A stretch of 64,000 bases of DNA from Mixta sp. Marseille-Q2659 (GCF_940807255.1 NZ_CALNWY010000004.1:145342-209341); one strand, 5' to 3'; positions 32,652-44,009 are shown, counted from the first letter of the stretch. Notes: generated by a model from the letters alone, not told the origin. Made by a program: numbers and translations.

Positions 32652-34934
32652 TTACAGGGACTGAGTGAAAGTACGAGTAATTACGTCCTGCTGCTGCTCT
32701 TTAGTCAAAGAGTTGAAGCGAACCGCATAACCTGAAACGCGAATGGTCAGCTGCGGATATTTTTCTGGATGTTCCATCGCATCCATCAGCATTTCACGGT
32801 TCATAACGTTAACGTTCAGATGCTGACCACCTTCGATTGCCGCTTCGTGATGGAAGTAACCATCCATCAGGCCAGCAAGGTTAGTCTTACGTACATCGTC
32901 ATCTTTACCCAACGCATTCGGCACAATAGAGAAGGTGTAGGAGATACCATCTTTCGCGTAGGCAAACGGCAGTTTCGCCACAGAAGTCAGAGAGGCAACA
33001 GCACCTTTCTGGTCACGTCCGTGCATCGGGTTAGCACCCGGGCCGAAAGGCGCACCGGCGCGACGTCCGTCCGGCGTATTACCGGTTTTCTTACCATAAA
33101 CCACGTTGGAGGTAATGGTCAGTACGGACTGTGTCGGTACGGCATTACGATACGTATTCAGCTTCTGAATTTTCTTCATGAAGCGTTCAACCAGATCGCA
33201 GGCCAGGTCATCTACGCGCGGATCGTTGTTACCGAACTGCGGATATTCACCTTCGATTTCGAAGTCAACAGCCAGACCGTCTTCATCACGAACCGGTTTA
33301 ACTTTGGCGTATTTAATCGCTGACAGGGAGTCTGCCGCTACGGAAAGTCCGGCGATACCACAAGCCATAGTGCGATATACGTCGCGGTCATGCAGTGCCA
33401 TCAGCGCCGCTTCGTAGCTATATTTATCATGCATGTAGTGGATGATGTTCAGCGCAGTGACATACTGTTTAGCCAGCCAGTCCATGAAATGGTCAAGGCG
33501 AGTCATAACGGTGTCAAAGTCCAACACGTCATCTGTAATCGGCGCTTCTTTCGGGCCGACCTGCATTTTCATTTTTTCGTCAACGCCGCCGTTGATTGCG
33601 TACAGCAATGTTTTGGCGAGGTTGGCGCGAGCGCCGAAGAACTGCATCTGTTTGCCGACAATCATCGGGCTAACGCAGCAGGCGATAGCATAGTCGTCGT
33701 TGTCAAAGTCAGGACGCATCAGATCGTCGTTCTCATACTGAACGGAAGACGTATCGATGGAAACTTTGGCCGCATATTTTTTGAAATTAATCGGCAGGTT
33801 TTCTGACCACAGAATGGTCATGTTCGGCTCTGGAGACGGCCCCATGGTGTACAGGGTGTTTAGGAAACGGAACGTGGTTTTGGTAACCAGCGTACGGCCG
33901 TCAACGCCCATACCAGCCAGAGACTCTGTCGCCCAAATTGGGTCGCCGGAGAAGAGTTCATCATATTCTGGTGTACGCAGGAAGCGCACCATACGCAGCT
34001 TCATTACCAGATGGTCAATCAGCTCTTGCGCTTCCAGCTCAGACAGTTTACCTGCCTGCATGTCACGTTCGATATAGACATCAAGGAAGGTAGACACGCG
34101 ACCAAAGGACATCGCTGCGCCATTCTGTGATTTCACTGCGGCCAGATAAGCGAAGTAGGTCCACTGTACGGCTTCACGAGCGTTAGTTGCCGGGCGAGAA
34201 ATATCGCAACCATATTTAGCTGCCATCTCTTTCAGCTGGCCCAGAGCGCGATGCTGTTCAGAGATCTCTTCACGCAGACGAATCGTCGCTTCAAGGTTAA
34301 CGCCGTTTTCCAGATCGCTCTGCAAAGAGGTGAACTGGTCAAACTTATCCTGCATCAGATAATCAATACCGTACAGCGCTACGCGACGATAGTCACCAAT
34401 GATACGACCACGACCGTAAGCATCCGGCAAGCCAGTCAGGACGCCAGATTTACGGCAGCGCAGAATATTCGGCGTATAAACATCGAACACACCCTGGTTA
34501 TGGGTTTTACGATATTCGGTAAAGATTTTTTTCAGCTGCGGGTCCAACTCGCGGTTATACGCTTTGCAGGAACCTTCCACCATTTTGATACCGCCAAAAG
34601 GAATGATGGCGCGTTTCAGTGGTGCGTCAGTTTGTAAGCCGACGATTTTTTCCAGGCTTTGGTCGATATAGCCTGCATCATGTGAAGTGATGGTAGAAGC
34701 AACGCTGGTATCAAAATCAACCGGCGCGTGGGTGCGGTTTTCAATTTTGATGCCTTCCAGCACTTTGTTCCAAAGCTGGGTGGTTGCATCGGTAGCGCCG
34801 GCCAGGAAGGATTCATCTCCTTCATACGGCGTGTAGTTTTTCTGGATGAAATCGCGAACGTTAACTGATTTCTGCCATTCGCCTGCGGCAAAACCTTCCC
34901 AGGCGGCAGCCAGTTTTTCATTGAGCTCGGTCAT
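32652..34934 (-). CDS. pflB: Formate acetyltransferase (pyruvate formate-lyase) PflB
   Basis: Cytoplasmic glycyl-radical enzyme converting pyruvate and CoA to acetyl-CoA and formate during fermentation. It has 760 residues, exactly the E. coli length. The catalytic cysteine pair is in [12 protein letters not shown] (residues near 418-420). The radical glycine is G735 counting the initiator Met (RVSGYAVRF). CoA and pyruvate contact regions such as [12 protein letters not shown] and [16 protein letters not shown] are intact. It follows focA by 82 bases, making a focA-pflB operon, with pflA beyond. Confidence 0.98.
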   Translation of the reverse strand: MTELNEKLAAAWEGFAAGEWQKSVNVRDFIQKNYTPYEGDESFLAGATDATTQLWNKVLEGIKIENRTHAPVDFDTSVASTITSHDAGYIDQSLEKIVGLQTDAPLKRAIIPFGGIKMVEGSCKAYNRELDPQLKKIFTEYRKTHNQGVFDVYTPNILRCRKSGVLTGLPDAYGRGRIIGDYRRVALYGIDYLMQDKFDQFTSLQSDLENGVNLEATIRLREEISEQHRALGQLKEMAAKYGCDISRPATNAREAVQWTYFAYLAAVKSQNGAAMSFGRVSTFLDVYIERDMQAGKLSELEAQELIDHLVMKLRMVRFLRTPEYDELFSGDPIWATESLAGMGVDGRTLVTKTTFRFLNTLYTMGPSPEPNMTILWSENLPINFKKYAAKVSIDTSSVQYENDDLMRPDFDNDDYAIACCVSPMIVGKQMQFFGARANLAKTLLYAINGGVDEKMKMQVGPKEAPITDDVLDFDTVMTRLDHFMDWLAKQYVTALNIIHYMHDKYSYEAALMALHDRDVYRTMACGIAGLSVAADSLSAIKYAKVKPVRDEDGLAVDFEIEGEYPQFGNNDPRVDDLACDLVERFMKKIQKLNTYRNAVPTQSVLTITSNVVYGKKTGNTPDGRRAGAPFGPGANPMHGRDQKGAVASLTSVAKLPFAYAKDGISYTFSIVPNALGKDDDVRKTNLAGLMDGYFHHEAAIEGGQHLNVNVMNREMLMDAMEHPEKYPQLTIRVSGYAVRFNSLTKEQQQDVITRTFTQSL

Positions 34935-34968
34935 AATATACCTACCTTCTGATAAAAGTTCTTTTTTT

Positions 34969-34995
34969 GAACCAGCAGCGACTGGCTGCCGGTTC
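34969..34995 (-). other. Stem-loop in the focA-pflB intergenic RNA
   Basis: Arms GAACCAGCAGC and GCTGCCGGTTC with a 5-base loop pair fully in the minus-strand RNA if one G-U pair is allowed. It is followed by A, not U, so it is not a terminator. It lies about 35 bases before the pflB ATG and might affect mRNA processing or the high pflB to focA ratio. That role is an inference. Confidence 0.5.
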
Positions 34996-35016
34996 GAATT
35001 CGTTGTGCGGTTGCTG

Positions 35017-35874
35017 CTAGTGTGCAGCGTTACCGCGCAGATAAATAACCCAGTACGTTAACCCTACCAGCAGACCACCACCGATAATGTTGCCAATAGT
35101 GACGGGAATAAGGTTATCCATAATAAAGTGGCTAAGTGTCAGATTTGGGAACTGAGCGGCAGTTGTCCCAGTCGCTTGCCAGAATTCGGGTGATGCAAAA
35201 TCACGAATGATGATGCCTAAAGGGATCATGAACATATTGGCGATGCTATGTTCAAAACCACTGGCAACAAACATGGCTACCGGTAGTACCATCGCCAGCA
35301 TTTTGTCTGTCAGGCTGCGACCGGAATAACTCATCCAGATAGCCAGACAAACCATTAAATTTGCCAGGGTACCGAGGCAAACGGCCTCGATAAAGGTGTG
35401 ATGCATTTTGTGATCGGCGGTTTGTAAAACATTTAATCCCCACGCGCCGTTCGCAACTTCATACTCGCCGGAAAACCAGATCAGACCAACAAAGAACAGC
35501 GCGCCAAACAGGTTACCGATATAAACATTAATCCAGTTGCGTGCCAGCTGTCCCCAACTAATGCGACCGCTGGCTTTCGCGACCACAATCAAAACGGTAG
35601 AGGTAAACAGGTCTGCTCCGCATACAACGACCAACATCAGTCCAAGGGAAAAGCAAATACCGCCAACCAGCTTCGCCAGACCATAAGGAACATCCGCGGT
35701 GCCTGTCGTGGCGGTAATATAAAAAACAAAGGCAATAGAGATAAAAACACCAGCATTAATGGCCAGAAAGAAGGTGGTGAGAGGATGTTTCGTGGCTTTA
35801 TAAACACCCGCTTCTTCTGCAACTTTTGCCATAGCCTGTGGCAATAATAAATTGAAAGGATTGTCAGTATTCAC
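35017..35874 (-). CDS. focA: Formate channel FocA
   Basis: Pentameric inner-membrane channel moving formate out of (and back into) the cell during fermentation. It has 285 residues, the E. coli length, with six membrane segments. Family motifs: [29 protein letters not shown] read in parts, [21 protein letters not shown] (the omega-loop region), the gating [31 protein letters not shown] and [14 protein letters not shown]. The pore histidine is in [10 protein letters not shown]. It is the first gene of focA-pflB. An FNR-like site lies upstream. Confidence 0.97.
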   Translation of the reverse strand: MNTDNPFNLLLPQAMAKVAEEAGVYKATKHPLTTFFLAINAGVFISIAFVFYITATTGTADVPYGLAKLVGGICFSLGLMLVVVCGADLFTSTVLIVVAKASGRISWGQLARNWINVYIGNLFGALFFVGLIWFSGEYEVANGAWGLNVLQTADHKMHHTFIEAVCLGTLANLMVCLAIWMSYSGRSLTDKMLAMVLPVAMFVASGFEHSIANMFMIPLGIIIRDFASPEFWQATGTTAAQFPNLTLSHFIMDNLIPVTIGNIIGGGLLVGLTYWVIYLRGNAAH

Positions 35875-36174
35875 ACTAACGGACTCCCATAAAAAATTTT
35901 CGTAGAGATACTAACAAAGGAGTATTTCGCGAAAATTGATATAGATCATATTGGGCGAGAGCGTTGGAAAGCGAAGCGCTAATTTTGAATGGCGATATTG
36001 ATATAAATAATTGAAATTTAATAATAAAAATTATTTTAATTTATGCATTAAAAATTGAATATAGCATTTGATGCAAAAGGTATCGTTATTCTTAAGTGAG
36101 TTAATTTCTATTAAAAGTAAATGAATTGATAATGAATGAGTGGTTTATTTAATAAATATTTAACCTAAATAAAC
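35875..36174. other. AT-rich focA promoter region
   Basis: About 300 very AT-rich bases without a gene, between the ycaO terminator and focA. It contains an FNR-type site at 35936-35949. In E. coli the pfl regulatory region is large, with several promoters and FNR, ArcA and IHF sites. The base composition here suits a similar arrangement, but I can place only the FNR-like site. Confidence 0.55.
35936..35949 (-). promoter_or_regulatory. FNR-like site upstream of focA
   Basis: TTGAT-ATAG-ATCAT, nine of ten informative bases of the FNR consensus TTGAT-N4-ATCAA, 62-75 bases upstream of the focA ATG. FNR activation of focA-pfl under anaerobic conditions is established in E. coli. Binding here is inferred. 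Confidence 0.75.
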
Positions 36175-36202
36175 AAGCCAGCTGATTTATATCAGCTGGC
36201 TT
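36175..36202 (-). terminator. Terminator of ycaO
   Basis: Perfect 12-bp stem AAGCCAGCTGAT / ATCAGCTGGCTT with a TTAT loop, 22 bases past the ycaO stop. On the minus strand it is followed by GTTTATTT. Confidence 0.85.
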
Positions 36203-36223
36203 AAAATTTCAAAAGTGTTGCCT

Positions 36224-37981
36224 TTATTTCCAATAATTACGTTTGGCTTGTTGTAGCTTTTCATACGCTGCAAGTAATGCCTGATGCGCTGGGAAAGCTT
36301 GCAGGTTACTGTCAACAGCCTGTAAGCCCCAGAAGGGCGCTTCGCCGCTAATTGCGGCCGAGGCTGCTTCAACTGCCGCTGCGCCATACATACGTACAAA
36401 GGCGTGATAATACTGTGATGGATCGCGTTCTTCTTCTTGAGTCAGCAGTAACAGCGTTTGCAAGCAACGATAATAATTAGCGCGCTCAGCGGTGAACACC
36501 GAACCATTGAACTCCATCGTCCACTCTGTCCAGATTAACGCCTGTTCAAGGTCGCCGCCCGCCAGAGCCAGCATCGCTTTTAGTTCGCCAATACGTAGCG
36601 TATACCAACCGTTATCCTTACCTGTGGCCAGCCCCAGCAGTTCACGGACTCGGGTAAAATCATCGTGGCCTTCTTCGTCCAGTTGTTCTATCAGCGCCAG
36701 GTAATCGGCTTTATCCCACTGGCTATCTGGCAATGCCAGCAGTGTTTCCCGCAGATTGGCGCCCATATTATTGTTAGCCAGTAAAAGATCTTCGGCTGGA
36801 TAAATATCAGACATGCCAGGAACAATGATGCGGCAGGCATAAACATCCAGATGCTCATAATCGGCAATATAAACGTCTTTATCTTCAGCTTTGAAGATCG
36901 CCATTAATGTCGCGAATTCTTCTTCAGTAGAGCCGTCGAAGCGCCAGTCAACAAATGGATAATCTGCAGATTCTTTAAATAAATCCCAGGAAATCGAACC
37001 GCTGGAATCGATAAAGTGCGTTTCCAGGTTGGCATGTTCCGCCACTTCTTCATCGTCAAACGTTGGCGGGGTAAACACATCCAAATCCTTGAGGCTGCGG
37101 CCCTGCAACAATTCTGTAACTGTACGTTCCAGCGCGACGCCAAAATCAGGATGGGCGCCGAATGACGCGAAGCAGGTGCCATTTGCAGGGTTAAATAGCA
37201 CCACGCAAATGACGGGATATTTTCCACCTAACGAAGCGTCATAGGCAAAAATGGGGAAGCCTTCAGCTTCAAGGCTGTTAATGGCTTCGACAACACCGGG
37301 ATAACGATCCAGTACATTTTGCGGGATAGCCGGCAGGCTGATTGCCTCTGCAATAATGCGGTTTTTCACATAACGCTCAAACACTTCGGAGAGGCCCTGT
37401 ACGCGTGCTTCATTACGCGTATTACCAGCGGACATGCCGTTGGACACGTACAGATTGCCGATAATGTTCATGGGAATATAAACGGTCTGCTCATCGGACT
37501 GACGAATAAAGGGCAAGGCGCAGATTCCGCGTTCGATATTCCCCGACTGTAGATCGATCAAGTCGCTGGCGCTTAACTCATTTTCCGGGTCGTAAAACTG
37601 GCGCAGGCGGGGATCCAGAATGCCCTCTGGCAGGCTGTCATCATCTGGTAGCGGGAACCATTTTTCATTAGGGTAATGTACAAACTCGCCGTTAGCGATG
37701 GATTCGCCCAACCAAAAGTCGGCAAAAAAGTAGTTTGTCGATAAGCGTTCAAAATACTCGCCCAGTGCGGAAGCAAGCGCAGCCTTCTTGCTGGCGCCTT
37801 TGCCGTTGGTAAAGCAAAGTGGGCAATCACGGTCGCGAATATGCACTGACCAAACATGAGGAACAGGATTTAACCAGGAAGCTTCTTCAATATTGAAACC
37901 GAAATCCCGCAGTTTTTGCTGGAACCGAGCGATGGAATCTTCCAGGGCGGCATCTTTGCCAGGAATAAAGGTTTGGGTCAT
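36224..37981 (-). CDS. ycaO: Ribosomal protein S12 methylthiotransferase accessory factor YcaO
   Basis: ATP-dependent YcaO-fold protein. In E. coli it strengthens RimO-dependent beta-methylthiolation of ribosomal protein S12 Asp88. It has 585 residues. The YcaO nucleotide-binding segments are visible: GKGASKKAALASALGEYFERLS near residue 60 and SAGNTRNEARVQGLSEVFERYVKN near 195 (each read in parts). The last 160 residues are helical, TPR-like, and end in AYEKLQQAKRNYWK. It is a lone gene, not beside a peptide precursor, so it belongs to the non-azoline E. coli-type group. Confidence 0.95.
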   Translation of the reverse strand: MTQTFIPGKDAALEDSIARFQQKLRDFGFNIEEASWLNPVPHVWSVHIRDRDCPLCFTNGKGASKKAALASALGEYFERLSTNYFFADFWLGESIANGEFVHYPNEKWFPLPDDDSLPEGILDPRLRQFYDPENELSASDLIDLQSGNIERGICALPFIRQSDEQTVYIPMNIIGNLYVSNGMSAGNTRNEARVQGLSEVFERYVKNRIIAEAISLPAIPQNVLDRYPGVVEAINSLEAEGFPIFAYDASLGGKYPVICVVLFNPANGTCFASFGAHPDFGVALERTVTELLQGRSLKDLDVFTPPTFDDEEVAEHANLETHFIDSSGSISWDLFKESADYPFVDWRFDGSTEEEFATLMAIFKAEDKDVYIADYEHLDVYACRIIVPGMSDIYPAEDLLLANNNMGANLRETLLALPDSQWDKADYLALIEQLDEEGHDDFTRVRELLGLATGKDNGWYTLRIGELKAMLALAGGDLEQALIWTEWTMEFNGSVFTAERANYYRCLQTLLLLTQEEERDPSQYYHAFVRMYGAAAVEAASAAISGEAPFWGLQAVDSNLQAFPAHQALLAAYEKLQQAKRNYWK

Positions 37982-38290
37982 GTGGCCTGCTATATGTTGG
38001 TTGGGCGTAAAGCGCGCAATGATACGTATTTTCCCTTGCCGGCGCTATTAGCGCGCTGCGATTTACTTTTCTGCATCATGGCAAAATTATCGCTTTCTTT
38101 CTGTTTCAACAATTTCGCCACGCGCGGAGCCTCACAAAATATCGCACTGGTTTACTTTCACCACATAAGCTGTTGCGGCAAGCGCCTGAAAAATGGGCGT
38201 GCTTTCGGATAAATGTTTGCAGCCTGCGAAGGGCAGTGATAAAACCGATAGCCTATTCATAAACAGCAGATCTGACAGTGGTGACGGGAA
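37982..38290. other. Divergent intergenic region ycaO / serC
   Basis: 309 bases with no convincing gene. It should contain the ycaO and serC promoters. The ribosome site for serC (GGTGACGGG) is weak. I see no repeat or strong operator. Confidence 0.4.
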
Positions 38291-39376
38291 ATGACGCAGA
38301 TTTATAATTTTAGCTCCGGCCCAGCAATGTTGCCGGTAGAAGTGCTTCGTCGTGCAGAGCAAGAGCTTTGCAACTGGAATGGACTGGGTACGTCAGTGAT
38401 GGAAATTAGCCATCGCAGCAAGGAATTTATTCAGGTTGCAGAAGAAGCCGAGAAAGATTTACGCGATTTGCTGAAAATCCCCGATAACTATAAAGTTTTG
38501 TTCTGTCAGGGCGGCGCACGCGCGCAGTTTGCCGCAGTGCCTATGAATTTGTTGGGGACAGCCAAAACCGCTGATTATATTGATGGCGGCTACTGGGCAC
38601 ATAGCGCGATTCAGGAAGCGAAAAAGTACTGCGCTCCGAATGTAATCGACATTAAATCAAACATTGACGGCAAGCGGGCTTTATTGCCGATGAGTAAATG
38701 GGCATTAAGCGATGATGCCGCTTATGTACATTTTTGCCCCAATGAAACTATCGATGGCGTAGCCATTGATGAGCAACCTGATTTTGGCGATAAAATCGTG
38801 GTAGCCGATTTCTCCTCTACGATTCTCTCGCGTCCGCTGGATATTAACCGCTATGGTGTAATTTATGCTGGCGCGCAGAAAAATATCGGCCCGGCCGGTC
38901 TTACGTTAGTTATTGTCCGTGATGATTTGTTAGGTAAAGCGCAGCAGGCGCTGCCTTCGGTGCTGGATTATAAAACGCTGGCTGAAAATGACTCTATGTA
39001 CAATACCCCGCCAACCTTCGCCTGGTATCTTTCCGGGCTGGTGTTCAAATGGTTGAAAGAGCGTGGCGGTATTAGTGAAATGGATAAAACCAATCAGGCG
39101 AAGGCCGACTTGCTGTATAGCACGATCGACCGCAGCGACTTTTACCGCAATGATGTCGCGGACCGTAACCGTTCAAGAATGAATGTACCGTTTCAGCTGG
39201 CTGACGCCGCGCTGGACAAACTCTTCCTGGAAGAGTCCTTTGCTGCCGGCCTGCATGCGTTAAAAGGGCATCGTGTCGTTGGTGGAATGCGTGCTTCTAT
39301 TTATAACGCTATGCCGCTGGAAGGTGTAAAAGCGCTAACCGAGTTCATGGCGGATTTTGAACGCCGGCACGGCTGA
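38291..39376 (+). CDS. serC: Phosphoserine / 3-phosphohydroxythreonine aminotransferase SerC
   Basis: PLP enzyme of serine biosynthesis and of pyridoxal phosphate synthesis, using glutamate as donor. It has 361 residues. The N-terminus is [21 protein letters not shown] and [17 protein letters not shown] (phosphate and PLP contacts) follow. The PLP lysine is K197 in [14 protein letters not shown]. The C-terminal [21 protein letters not shown] is intact. It is the first gene of the serC-aroA operon, with a terminator-like hairpin between the two genes. Confidence 0.97.
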   Translation: MTQIYNFSSGPAMLPVEVLRRAEQELCNWNGLGTSVMEISHRSKEFIQVAEEAEKDLRDLLKIPDNYKVLFCQGGARAQFAAVPMNLLGTAKTADYIDGGYWAHSAIQEAKKYCAPNVIDIKSNIDGKRALLPMSKWALSDDAAYVHFCPNETIDGVAIDEQPDFGDKIVVADFSSTILSRPLDINRYGVIYAGAQKNIGPAGLTLVIVRDDLLGKAQQALPSVLDYKTLAENDSMYNTPPTFAWYLSGLVFKWLKERGGISEMDKTNQAKADLLYSTIDRSDFYRNDVADRNRSRMNVPFQLADAALDKLFLEESFAAGLHALKGHRVVGGMRASIYNAMPLEGVKALTEFMADFERRHG

Positions 39377-39402
39377 TTAACCACCAGTTTAATATTCTTT
39401 AG

Positions 39403-39428
39403 AAACCTCGCTTTGATGCGAGGTTTTA
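39403..39428 (+). terminator. Intra-operon terminator/attenuator between serC and aroA
   Basis: 9-bp stem AAACCTCGC / GCGAGGTTT with loop TTTGAT and trailing TT. It starts 27 bases after the serC stop. A similar partial terminator is known in the E. coli serC-aroA operon, so part of transcription likely stops here. Confidence 0.7.
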
Positions 39429-39458
39429 TCGTACGGGCTTTACGGAGAAAAGTTTTAC

Positions 39459-40745
39459 ATGCAGGAATCCCTGACACTACAACCTATAAAACGCGTTAAC
39501 GGCACGGTAAATTTGCCAGGTTCTAAAAGCGTATCTAACCGCGCTTTGCTGTTGGCAGCGCTGGCTCAGGGGACGACGCGCCTGACGAACCTGTTAGACA
39601 GTGATGACGTAAAACATATGCTGAATGCGCTTAGCGCATTAGGAATCAGCTATACATTGTCAGCGGATCGTACTCTCTGTGAAGTCAACGGCGCTGGTGG
39701 CCCATTACAGGCAGATAAAGCGTTAGAACTTTTCCTTGGGAATGCAGGAACGGCAATGCGTCCTCTGGCTGCGGCGCTTTGCCTCGCCAACAATGATATT
39801 GTGCTGACCGGCGAGCCGCGTATGAAAGAGCGCCCGATTGGCCACCTGGTAGATGCGTTGCGTCAGGGCGGCGCGCAGATTGATTATCTTGAGCAAACCG
39901 ATTATCCCCCGTTACGCATTCGCGGTGGTTTTACCGGCGGAGAGGTTAGCGTTGACGGTAGCGTTTCCAGCCAGTTTTTAACCGCTCTGCTGATGGCGGC
40001 ACCGCTGGCGATGCAGGATACGCAAATCACTATTAAAGGTGAGCTGGTATCAAAACCTTATATCGATATTACGCTGCATCTGATGAAGACCTTTGGCGTA
40101 ACAGTAGAAAATTATAACTATCAACGGTTTGTTATCCGCGGGCAGCAAAGCTACGTTTCCCCCGGCAGCTACTTAGTGGAAGGTGATGCCTCTTCTGCAT
40201 CTTATTTCCTTGCCGCGTCTGCTATAAAAGGTGGAACCGTACGCGTTACAGGCGTTGGTCGTAACAGCGTTCAGGGCGATATTCGTTTTGCCGACGTTTT
40301 AGAAAAGATGGGTGCCGAAATCGAGTGGGGCGATGATTATATAGCCTGCACACATAACAAACTCCGCGCCATTGATCTGGATATGAATCATATTCCCGAT
40401 GCGGCGATGACTATCGCTACGACCGCACTGTTTGCTGAAGGCACGACGGTATTGCGCAATATCTATAACTGGCGAGTTAAAGAGACCGATCGTCTGTCTG
40501 CGATGGCGACTGAGTTGCGCAAAGTCGGCGCGGAAGTTGAAGAGGGGCATGATTTTATCCTTATTACTCCGCCGCAACAGCTTATCGCCGCTGAAATTGG
40601 AACCTATAACGATCATCGCATGGCGATGTGTTTTTCGCTGGTAGCGTTGTCGGATACGCCCGTTACTATTCTTGATCCTAAATGCACAGCCAAAACCTTT
40701 CCTGATTATTTTGAGCGGCTCGCTGCCATCAGTACGCCAGCCTAA
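39459..40745 (+). CDS. aroA: 3-phosphoshikimate 1-carboxyvinyltransferase (EPSP synthase)
   Basis: Sixth enzyme of the shikimate pathway, joining phosphoenolpyruvate to shikimate-3-phosphate. It has 428 residues, one more than in E. coli. Landmarks: [18 protein letters not shown] with the conserved lysine near residue 23, [20 protein letters not shown] (the class I glyphosate-sensitive type, with Gly and Pro in the usual places), [36 protein letters not shown] and [16 protein letters not shown]. It follows serC and is transcribed with it. Confidence 0.97.
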   Translation: MQESLTLQPIKRVNGTVNLPGSKSVSNRALLLAALAQGTTRLTNLLDSDDVKHMLNALSALGISYTLSADRTLCEVNGAGGPLQADKALELFLGNAGTAMRPLAAALCLANNDIVLTGEPRMKERPIGHLVDALRQGGAQIDYLEQTDYPPLRIRGGFTGGEVSVDGSVSSQFLTALLMAAPLAMQDTQITIKGELVSKPYIDITLHLMKTFGVTVENYNYQRFVIRGQQSYVSPGSYLVEGDASSASYFLAASAIKGGTVRVTGVGRNSVQGDIRFADVLEKMGAEIEWGDDYIACTHNKLRAIDLDMNHIPDAAMTIATTALFAEGTTVLRNIYNWRVKETDRLSAMATELRKVGAEVEEGHDFILITPPQQLIAAEIGTYNDHRMAMCFSLVALSDTPVTILDPKCTAKTFPDYFERLAAISTPA

Positions 40746-40956
40746 ACAATCAACGCCGTCATTTTCTCTTCAGGAAGTGACGGCATCCACGTTTCGTCAT
40801 TTTTTATCCGTTAGCGGATGTTCTTAAAAAGAAGAATATTTACCGACTGCCTATGCTTAAAGATATCGTTCCGAAGGATTGCAGCGTATAATATGCCGCG
40901 ACTTGTGAATGAGTGCAGGTAGCCATAAGAACGACCAGCTGCGACAGGAGAATAAA

Positions 40957-41640
40957 ATGACGGCAACAGCCCCGGTAATTACCATTGATGGTCCAAGCGG
41001 CGCGGGTAAGGGCACGCTCTGTAAGGCAATGGCTGAGGCGCTGCAGTGGCATCTGCTTGATTCTGGCGCAATTTATCGTGTATTAGCGCTGGCAGCCCTG
41101 CATCATCAGGTAAATATCGAATCAGAAGAAGCACTGGTGCCTATCGCCGCGCATTTAGATGTGCGCTTTATTTCAACTGATGGTGAAATGGCTGTCATTC
41201 TTGAAGGCGAAAATGTCACCAGCGAAATTCGCACCCAGGAAGTTAGCAATACGGCATCAAAAGTGGCAGCTTTCCCTCGCGTACGGGAAGCGTTACTGCG
41301 TCGCCAACGTGCGTTTCGTGACGTCCCCGGCCTGATTGCCGATGGGCGGGATATGGGAACGGTGGTTTTCCCTGATGCGCCGGTGAAAATTTTTCTGGAC
41401 GCCAGTTCTGAAGAGCGTGCGCATCGCCGCATGCTACAGTTGCAGGAAAAGGGCTTTAGTGTTAACTTTGAACGCCTTTTAGCCGAGATAAAGGAGCGCG
41501 ACGAGCGCGACCGTAATCGGGCTATTGCGCCGCTGGTGCCGGCGGAAGATGCTCTGGTGCTGGATTCAACCAGCATGAGTATCGAGCAGGTGATTGATAC
41601 TGCCCTCAATTATGCCCGTGAAAAACTGGCTTTATCGTAG
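40957..41640 (+). CDS. cmk: Cytidylate kinase Cmk
   Basis: Phosphorylates CMP and dCMP with ATP. It has 227 residues from the ATG at 40957 ([20 protein letters not shown]), the E. coli length, with CAGGAG seven bases upstream. An in-frame ATG at 40909 would add 16 unrelated residues. The P-loop GPSGAGKG is at 12-19. The CMP-binding region has [14 protein letters not shown] and [21 protein letters not shown]. The lid includes [21 protein letters not shown]. It is upstream of rpsA, as in E. coli, where rpsA is partly transcribed from within or before cmk. Confidence 0.97.
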   Translation: MTATAPVITIDGPSGAGKGTLCKAMAEALQWHLLDSGAIYRVLALAALHHQVNIESEEALVPIAAHLDVRFISTDGEMAVILEGENVTSEIRTQEVSNTASKVAAFPRVREALLRRQRAFRDVPGLIADGRDMGTVVFPDAPVKIFLDASSEERAHRRMLQLQEKGFSVNFERLLAEIKERDERDRNRAIAPLVPAEDALVLDSTSMSIEQVIDTALNYAREKLALS

Positions 41641-41757
41641 GGCTGGCGGCTAACAGATGTAATAACCTGGTGACAAGGAACGTCATCAGGCATGTTAAAC
41701 AACCCCATCCGGCAGGAAGTCAGATGGACGTTAAATTTACCTATCTAAAGATTAAAT
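41641..41757 (+). promoter_or_regulatory. rpsA leader (autoregulatory region, by homology)
   Basis: 117 bases before rpsA without a normal Shine-Dalgarno (AAGATTAAAT precedes the ATG). E. coli rpsA is known to start translation from a folded leader lacking a good SD and to be repressed by free S1. The same gene order and weak SD here suggest that control. Confidence 0.55.
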
Positions 41758-43431
41758 ATGACTGAATCTTTTGCTCAACTCTTTGAAGAATCCCTGAAAG
41801 AAATCGAAACCCGCCCGGGTTCCATCGTTCGCGGTGTTGTTGTTGCTATCGACAAAGATGTCGTACTGGTTGACGCCGGTCTGAAATCTGAGTCTGCCAT
41901 TCCGGCTGAGCAGTTCAAGAACGCCCAGGGCGAGATTGAAATCCAGGTTGGTGACGAAGTTGACGTTGCTCTGGATGCAGTAGAAGACGGCTTTGGTGAA
42001 ACCCTGCTGTCTCGTGAGAAAGCGAAGCGTCACGAAGCATGGCTGATGCTGGAAAAAGCTTACGAAGAAGCTGCAACTGTAACTGGCGTTATCAACGGCA
42101 AAGTCAAGGGCGGCTTCACTGTTGAGCTGAACGGTATCCGTGCGTTCCTGCCAGGTTCTCTGGTTGACGTACGTCCAGTGCGCGACACGCTGCACCTGGA
42201 AGGCAAAGAGCTTGAATTCAAAGTAATCAAGCTGGATCAGAAGCGCAACAACGTTGTTGTTTCTCGTCGTGCCGTTATCGAATCTGAAAACAGCGCAGAA
42301 CGCGATCAGCTGCTGGAAAACCTGCAGGAAGGCATGGAAGTCAAAGGTATCGTTAAGAACCTCACTGACTACGGCGCCTTCGTTGATCTGGGCGGCGTTG
42401 ACGGCCTGCTGCACATCACTGACATGGCATGGAAACGCGTTAAGCATCCGAGCGAAATCGTCAATGTTGGCGACGAAATCACTGTAAAAGTGCTGAAATT
42501 CGATCGCGAGCGTACCCGTGTATCTCTGGGCCTGAAACAGCTGGGCGAAGATCCGTGGGTAGCTATCGCTAAACGTTATCCGGAAGGTACCAAACTGACC
42601 GGTCGCGTAACCAACCTGACTGATTACGGCTGCTTCGTAGAAATCGAAGAAGGCGTTGAAGGTCTGGTACACGTGTCTGAAATGGACTGGACCAACAAAA
42701 ATATTCACCCGTCCAAAGTTGTTAACGTTGGCGACGTGGTAGAAGTGATGGTTCTGGATATTGATGAAGAACGTCGTCGTATCTCTCTGGGCCTGAAACA
42801 GTGCAAAGCTAACCCGTGGCAGCAGTTCGCGGAAACCCATAACAAGGGTGACCGTGTTGAAGGTAAAATCAAGTCAATCACTGACTTCGGTATCTTCATC
42901 GGCCTGGAAGGCGGCATCGACGGTCTGGTTCACCTGTCTGACATCTCCTGGAACGCAACAGGTGAAGAAGCGGTTCGTGAGTACAAAAAAGGTGACGAAA
43001 TCGCAGCCGTGGTTCTGCAGGTTGACGCAGAGCGCGAGCGTATCTCCCTGGGCGTTAAACAGCTGGCAGAAGATCCGTTCAACAACTACATCTCTCTGAA
43101 TAAGAAAGGTGCGATTGTTACTGGTAAAGTAACTGCAGTTGACGCTAAAGGTGCTACAGTTGAATTAGCAGAAGGCGTTGAAGGCTACCTGCGCGCTTCT
43201 GAAGCTTCACGCGACCGTATCGAAGACGCAACTCAGGTGCTGAATGTTGGTGATGACGTTGAAGCGAAATTCACTGGCGTTGACCGTAAAAACCGCGTTG
43301 TAAGCCTGTCTGTACGTGCTAAAGACGAAGCTGACGAGAAAGATGCTATCGCGACTGTTAACAACAAACAGGAAGAAAGCAACTTCTCCAACGCTATGGC
43401 TGAAGCTTTCAAAGCCGCTAAAGGCGAATAA
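41758..43431 (+). CDS. rpsA: 30S ribosomal protein S1
   Basis: RNA-binding ribosomal protein needed to recruit and unfold most mRNAs. It has 557 residues, as in E. coli, built of six S1 domains of about 75-85 residues. Repeated features are [71 protein letters not shown] and three GLKQ-type repeats ([36 protein letters not shown]). Domains 1-2 bind the ribosome. Codon use is strongly biased to common codons, as in highly expressed genes; this also leaves long open frames on the other strand. Confidence 0.98.
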   Translation: MTESFAQLFEESLKEIETRPGSIVRGVVVAIDKDVVLVDAGLKSESAIPAEQFKNAQGEIEIQVGDEVDVALDAVEDGFGETLLSREKAKRHEAWLMLEKAYEEAATVTGVINGKVKGGFTVELNGIRAFLPGSLVDVRPVRDTLHLEGKELEFKVIKLDQKRNNVVVSRRAVIESENSAERDQLLENLQEGMEVKGIVKNLTDYGAFVDLGGVDGLLHITDMAWKRVKHPSEIVNVGDEITVKVLKFDRERTRVSLGLKQLGEDPWVAIAKRYPEGTKLTGRVTNLTDYGCFVEIEEGVEGLVHVSEMDWTNKNIHPSKVVNVGDVVEVMVLDIDEERRRISLGLKQCKANPWQQFAETHNKGDRVEGKIKSITDFGIFIGLEGGIDGLVHLSDISWNATGEEAVREYKKGDEIAAVVLQVDAERERISLGVKQLAEDPFNNYISLNKKGAIVTGKVTAVDAKGATVELAEGVEGYLRASEASRDRIEDATQVLNVGDDVEAKFTGVDRKNRVVSLSVRAKDEADEKDAIATVNNKQEESNFSNAMAEAFKAAKGE

Positions 43432-43518
43432 TCGTCTTTGGGTTCCGGGCATCCTTTGGGCGCCCGGTTCCTGTAGCAAGCTGCCAGACCATTCCAACAG
43501 GGATTAACCGGAGGATTA

Positions 43519-43803
43519 ATGACCAAGTCAGAACTTATCGAAAGACTTGCAGCCCAGCAAACTCACATACCGGCGAAAGCCGTAGAGGATGCAGTAAAAG
43601 AGATGCTTGAGCATATGGCCACAACCCTTGCTCAGGGCGAACGCATCGAAATCCGGGGGTTCGGCAGCTTCTCATTGCATTACCGTGCGCCGCGCGTTGG
43701 CCGCAATCCGAAAACGGGAGATAAAGTGGAACTGGAAGGTAAATATGTTCCGCATTTTAAACCGGGTAAAGAATTGCGCGACCGTGCGAACATTTACGGT
43801 TAA
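43519..43803 (+). CDS. ihfB: Integration host factor subunit beta
   Basis: DNA-bending protein that pairs with IhfA and shapes promoters, origins and recombination sites. It has 94 residues, the E. coli length. The HU/IHF fold is clear: [53 protein letters not shown] read in parts, and the DNA-inserting arm [17 protein letters not shown] with its conserved proline. GGAGG precedes the ATG. It lies 87 bases after rpsA and is followed by a strong terminator. Confidence 0.98.
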   Translation: MTKSELIERLAAQQTHIPAKAVEDAVKEMLEHMATTLAQGERIEIRGFGSFSLHYRAPRVGRNPKTGDKVELEGKYVPHFKPGKELRDRANIYG

Positions 43804-43826
43804 GGCAAAATGACGATAAATAAAAA

Positions 43827-43851
43827 ACGACACGCAGTGTCGTTTTTTTTT
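43827..43851 (+). terminator. Terminator of ihfB
   Basis: 7-bp stem ACGACAC / GTGTCGT with a GCA loop followed by nine T (partly within the stem end), 24 bases after the ihfB stop. Confidence 0.93.
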
Positions 43852-44009
43852 GTCTTCTGTTTCTGTAAATGCGAGCGGTCTCTCAATGAATTTTTTACGG
43901 CTGCAAGCAATAGTATCTCTTTACGTAATAGCTTCCGTTAATCAGCAGCATAGCCTGCGTTAATTCAACCAGTCAGGCATACTCATCCTAAGGTTATAAG
44001 GATGAAACC

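Noticed and set aside
36224..37981. YcaO as part of a peptide natural-product cluster
   Set aside because: There is no precursor peptide, dehydrogenase or exporter nearby. The sequence and position match the E. coli housekeeping ycaO beside focA and serC.
41752..42840. A 362-codon open frame on the minus strand opposite rpsA
   Set aside because: The strong codon bias of rpsA leaves the opposite strand without stops. The translation is Phe/Asn-rich and unlike any known protein.
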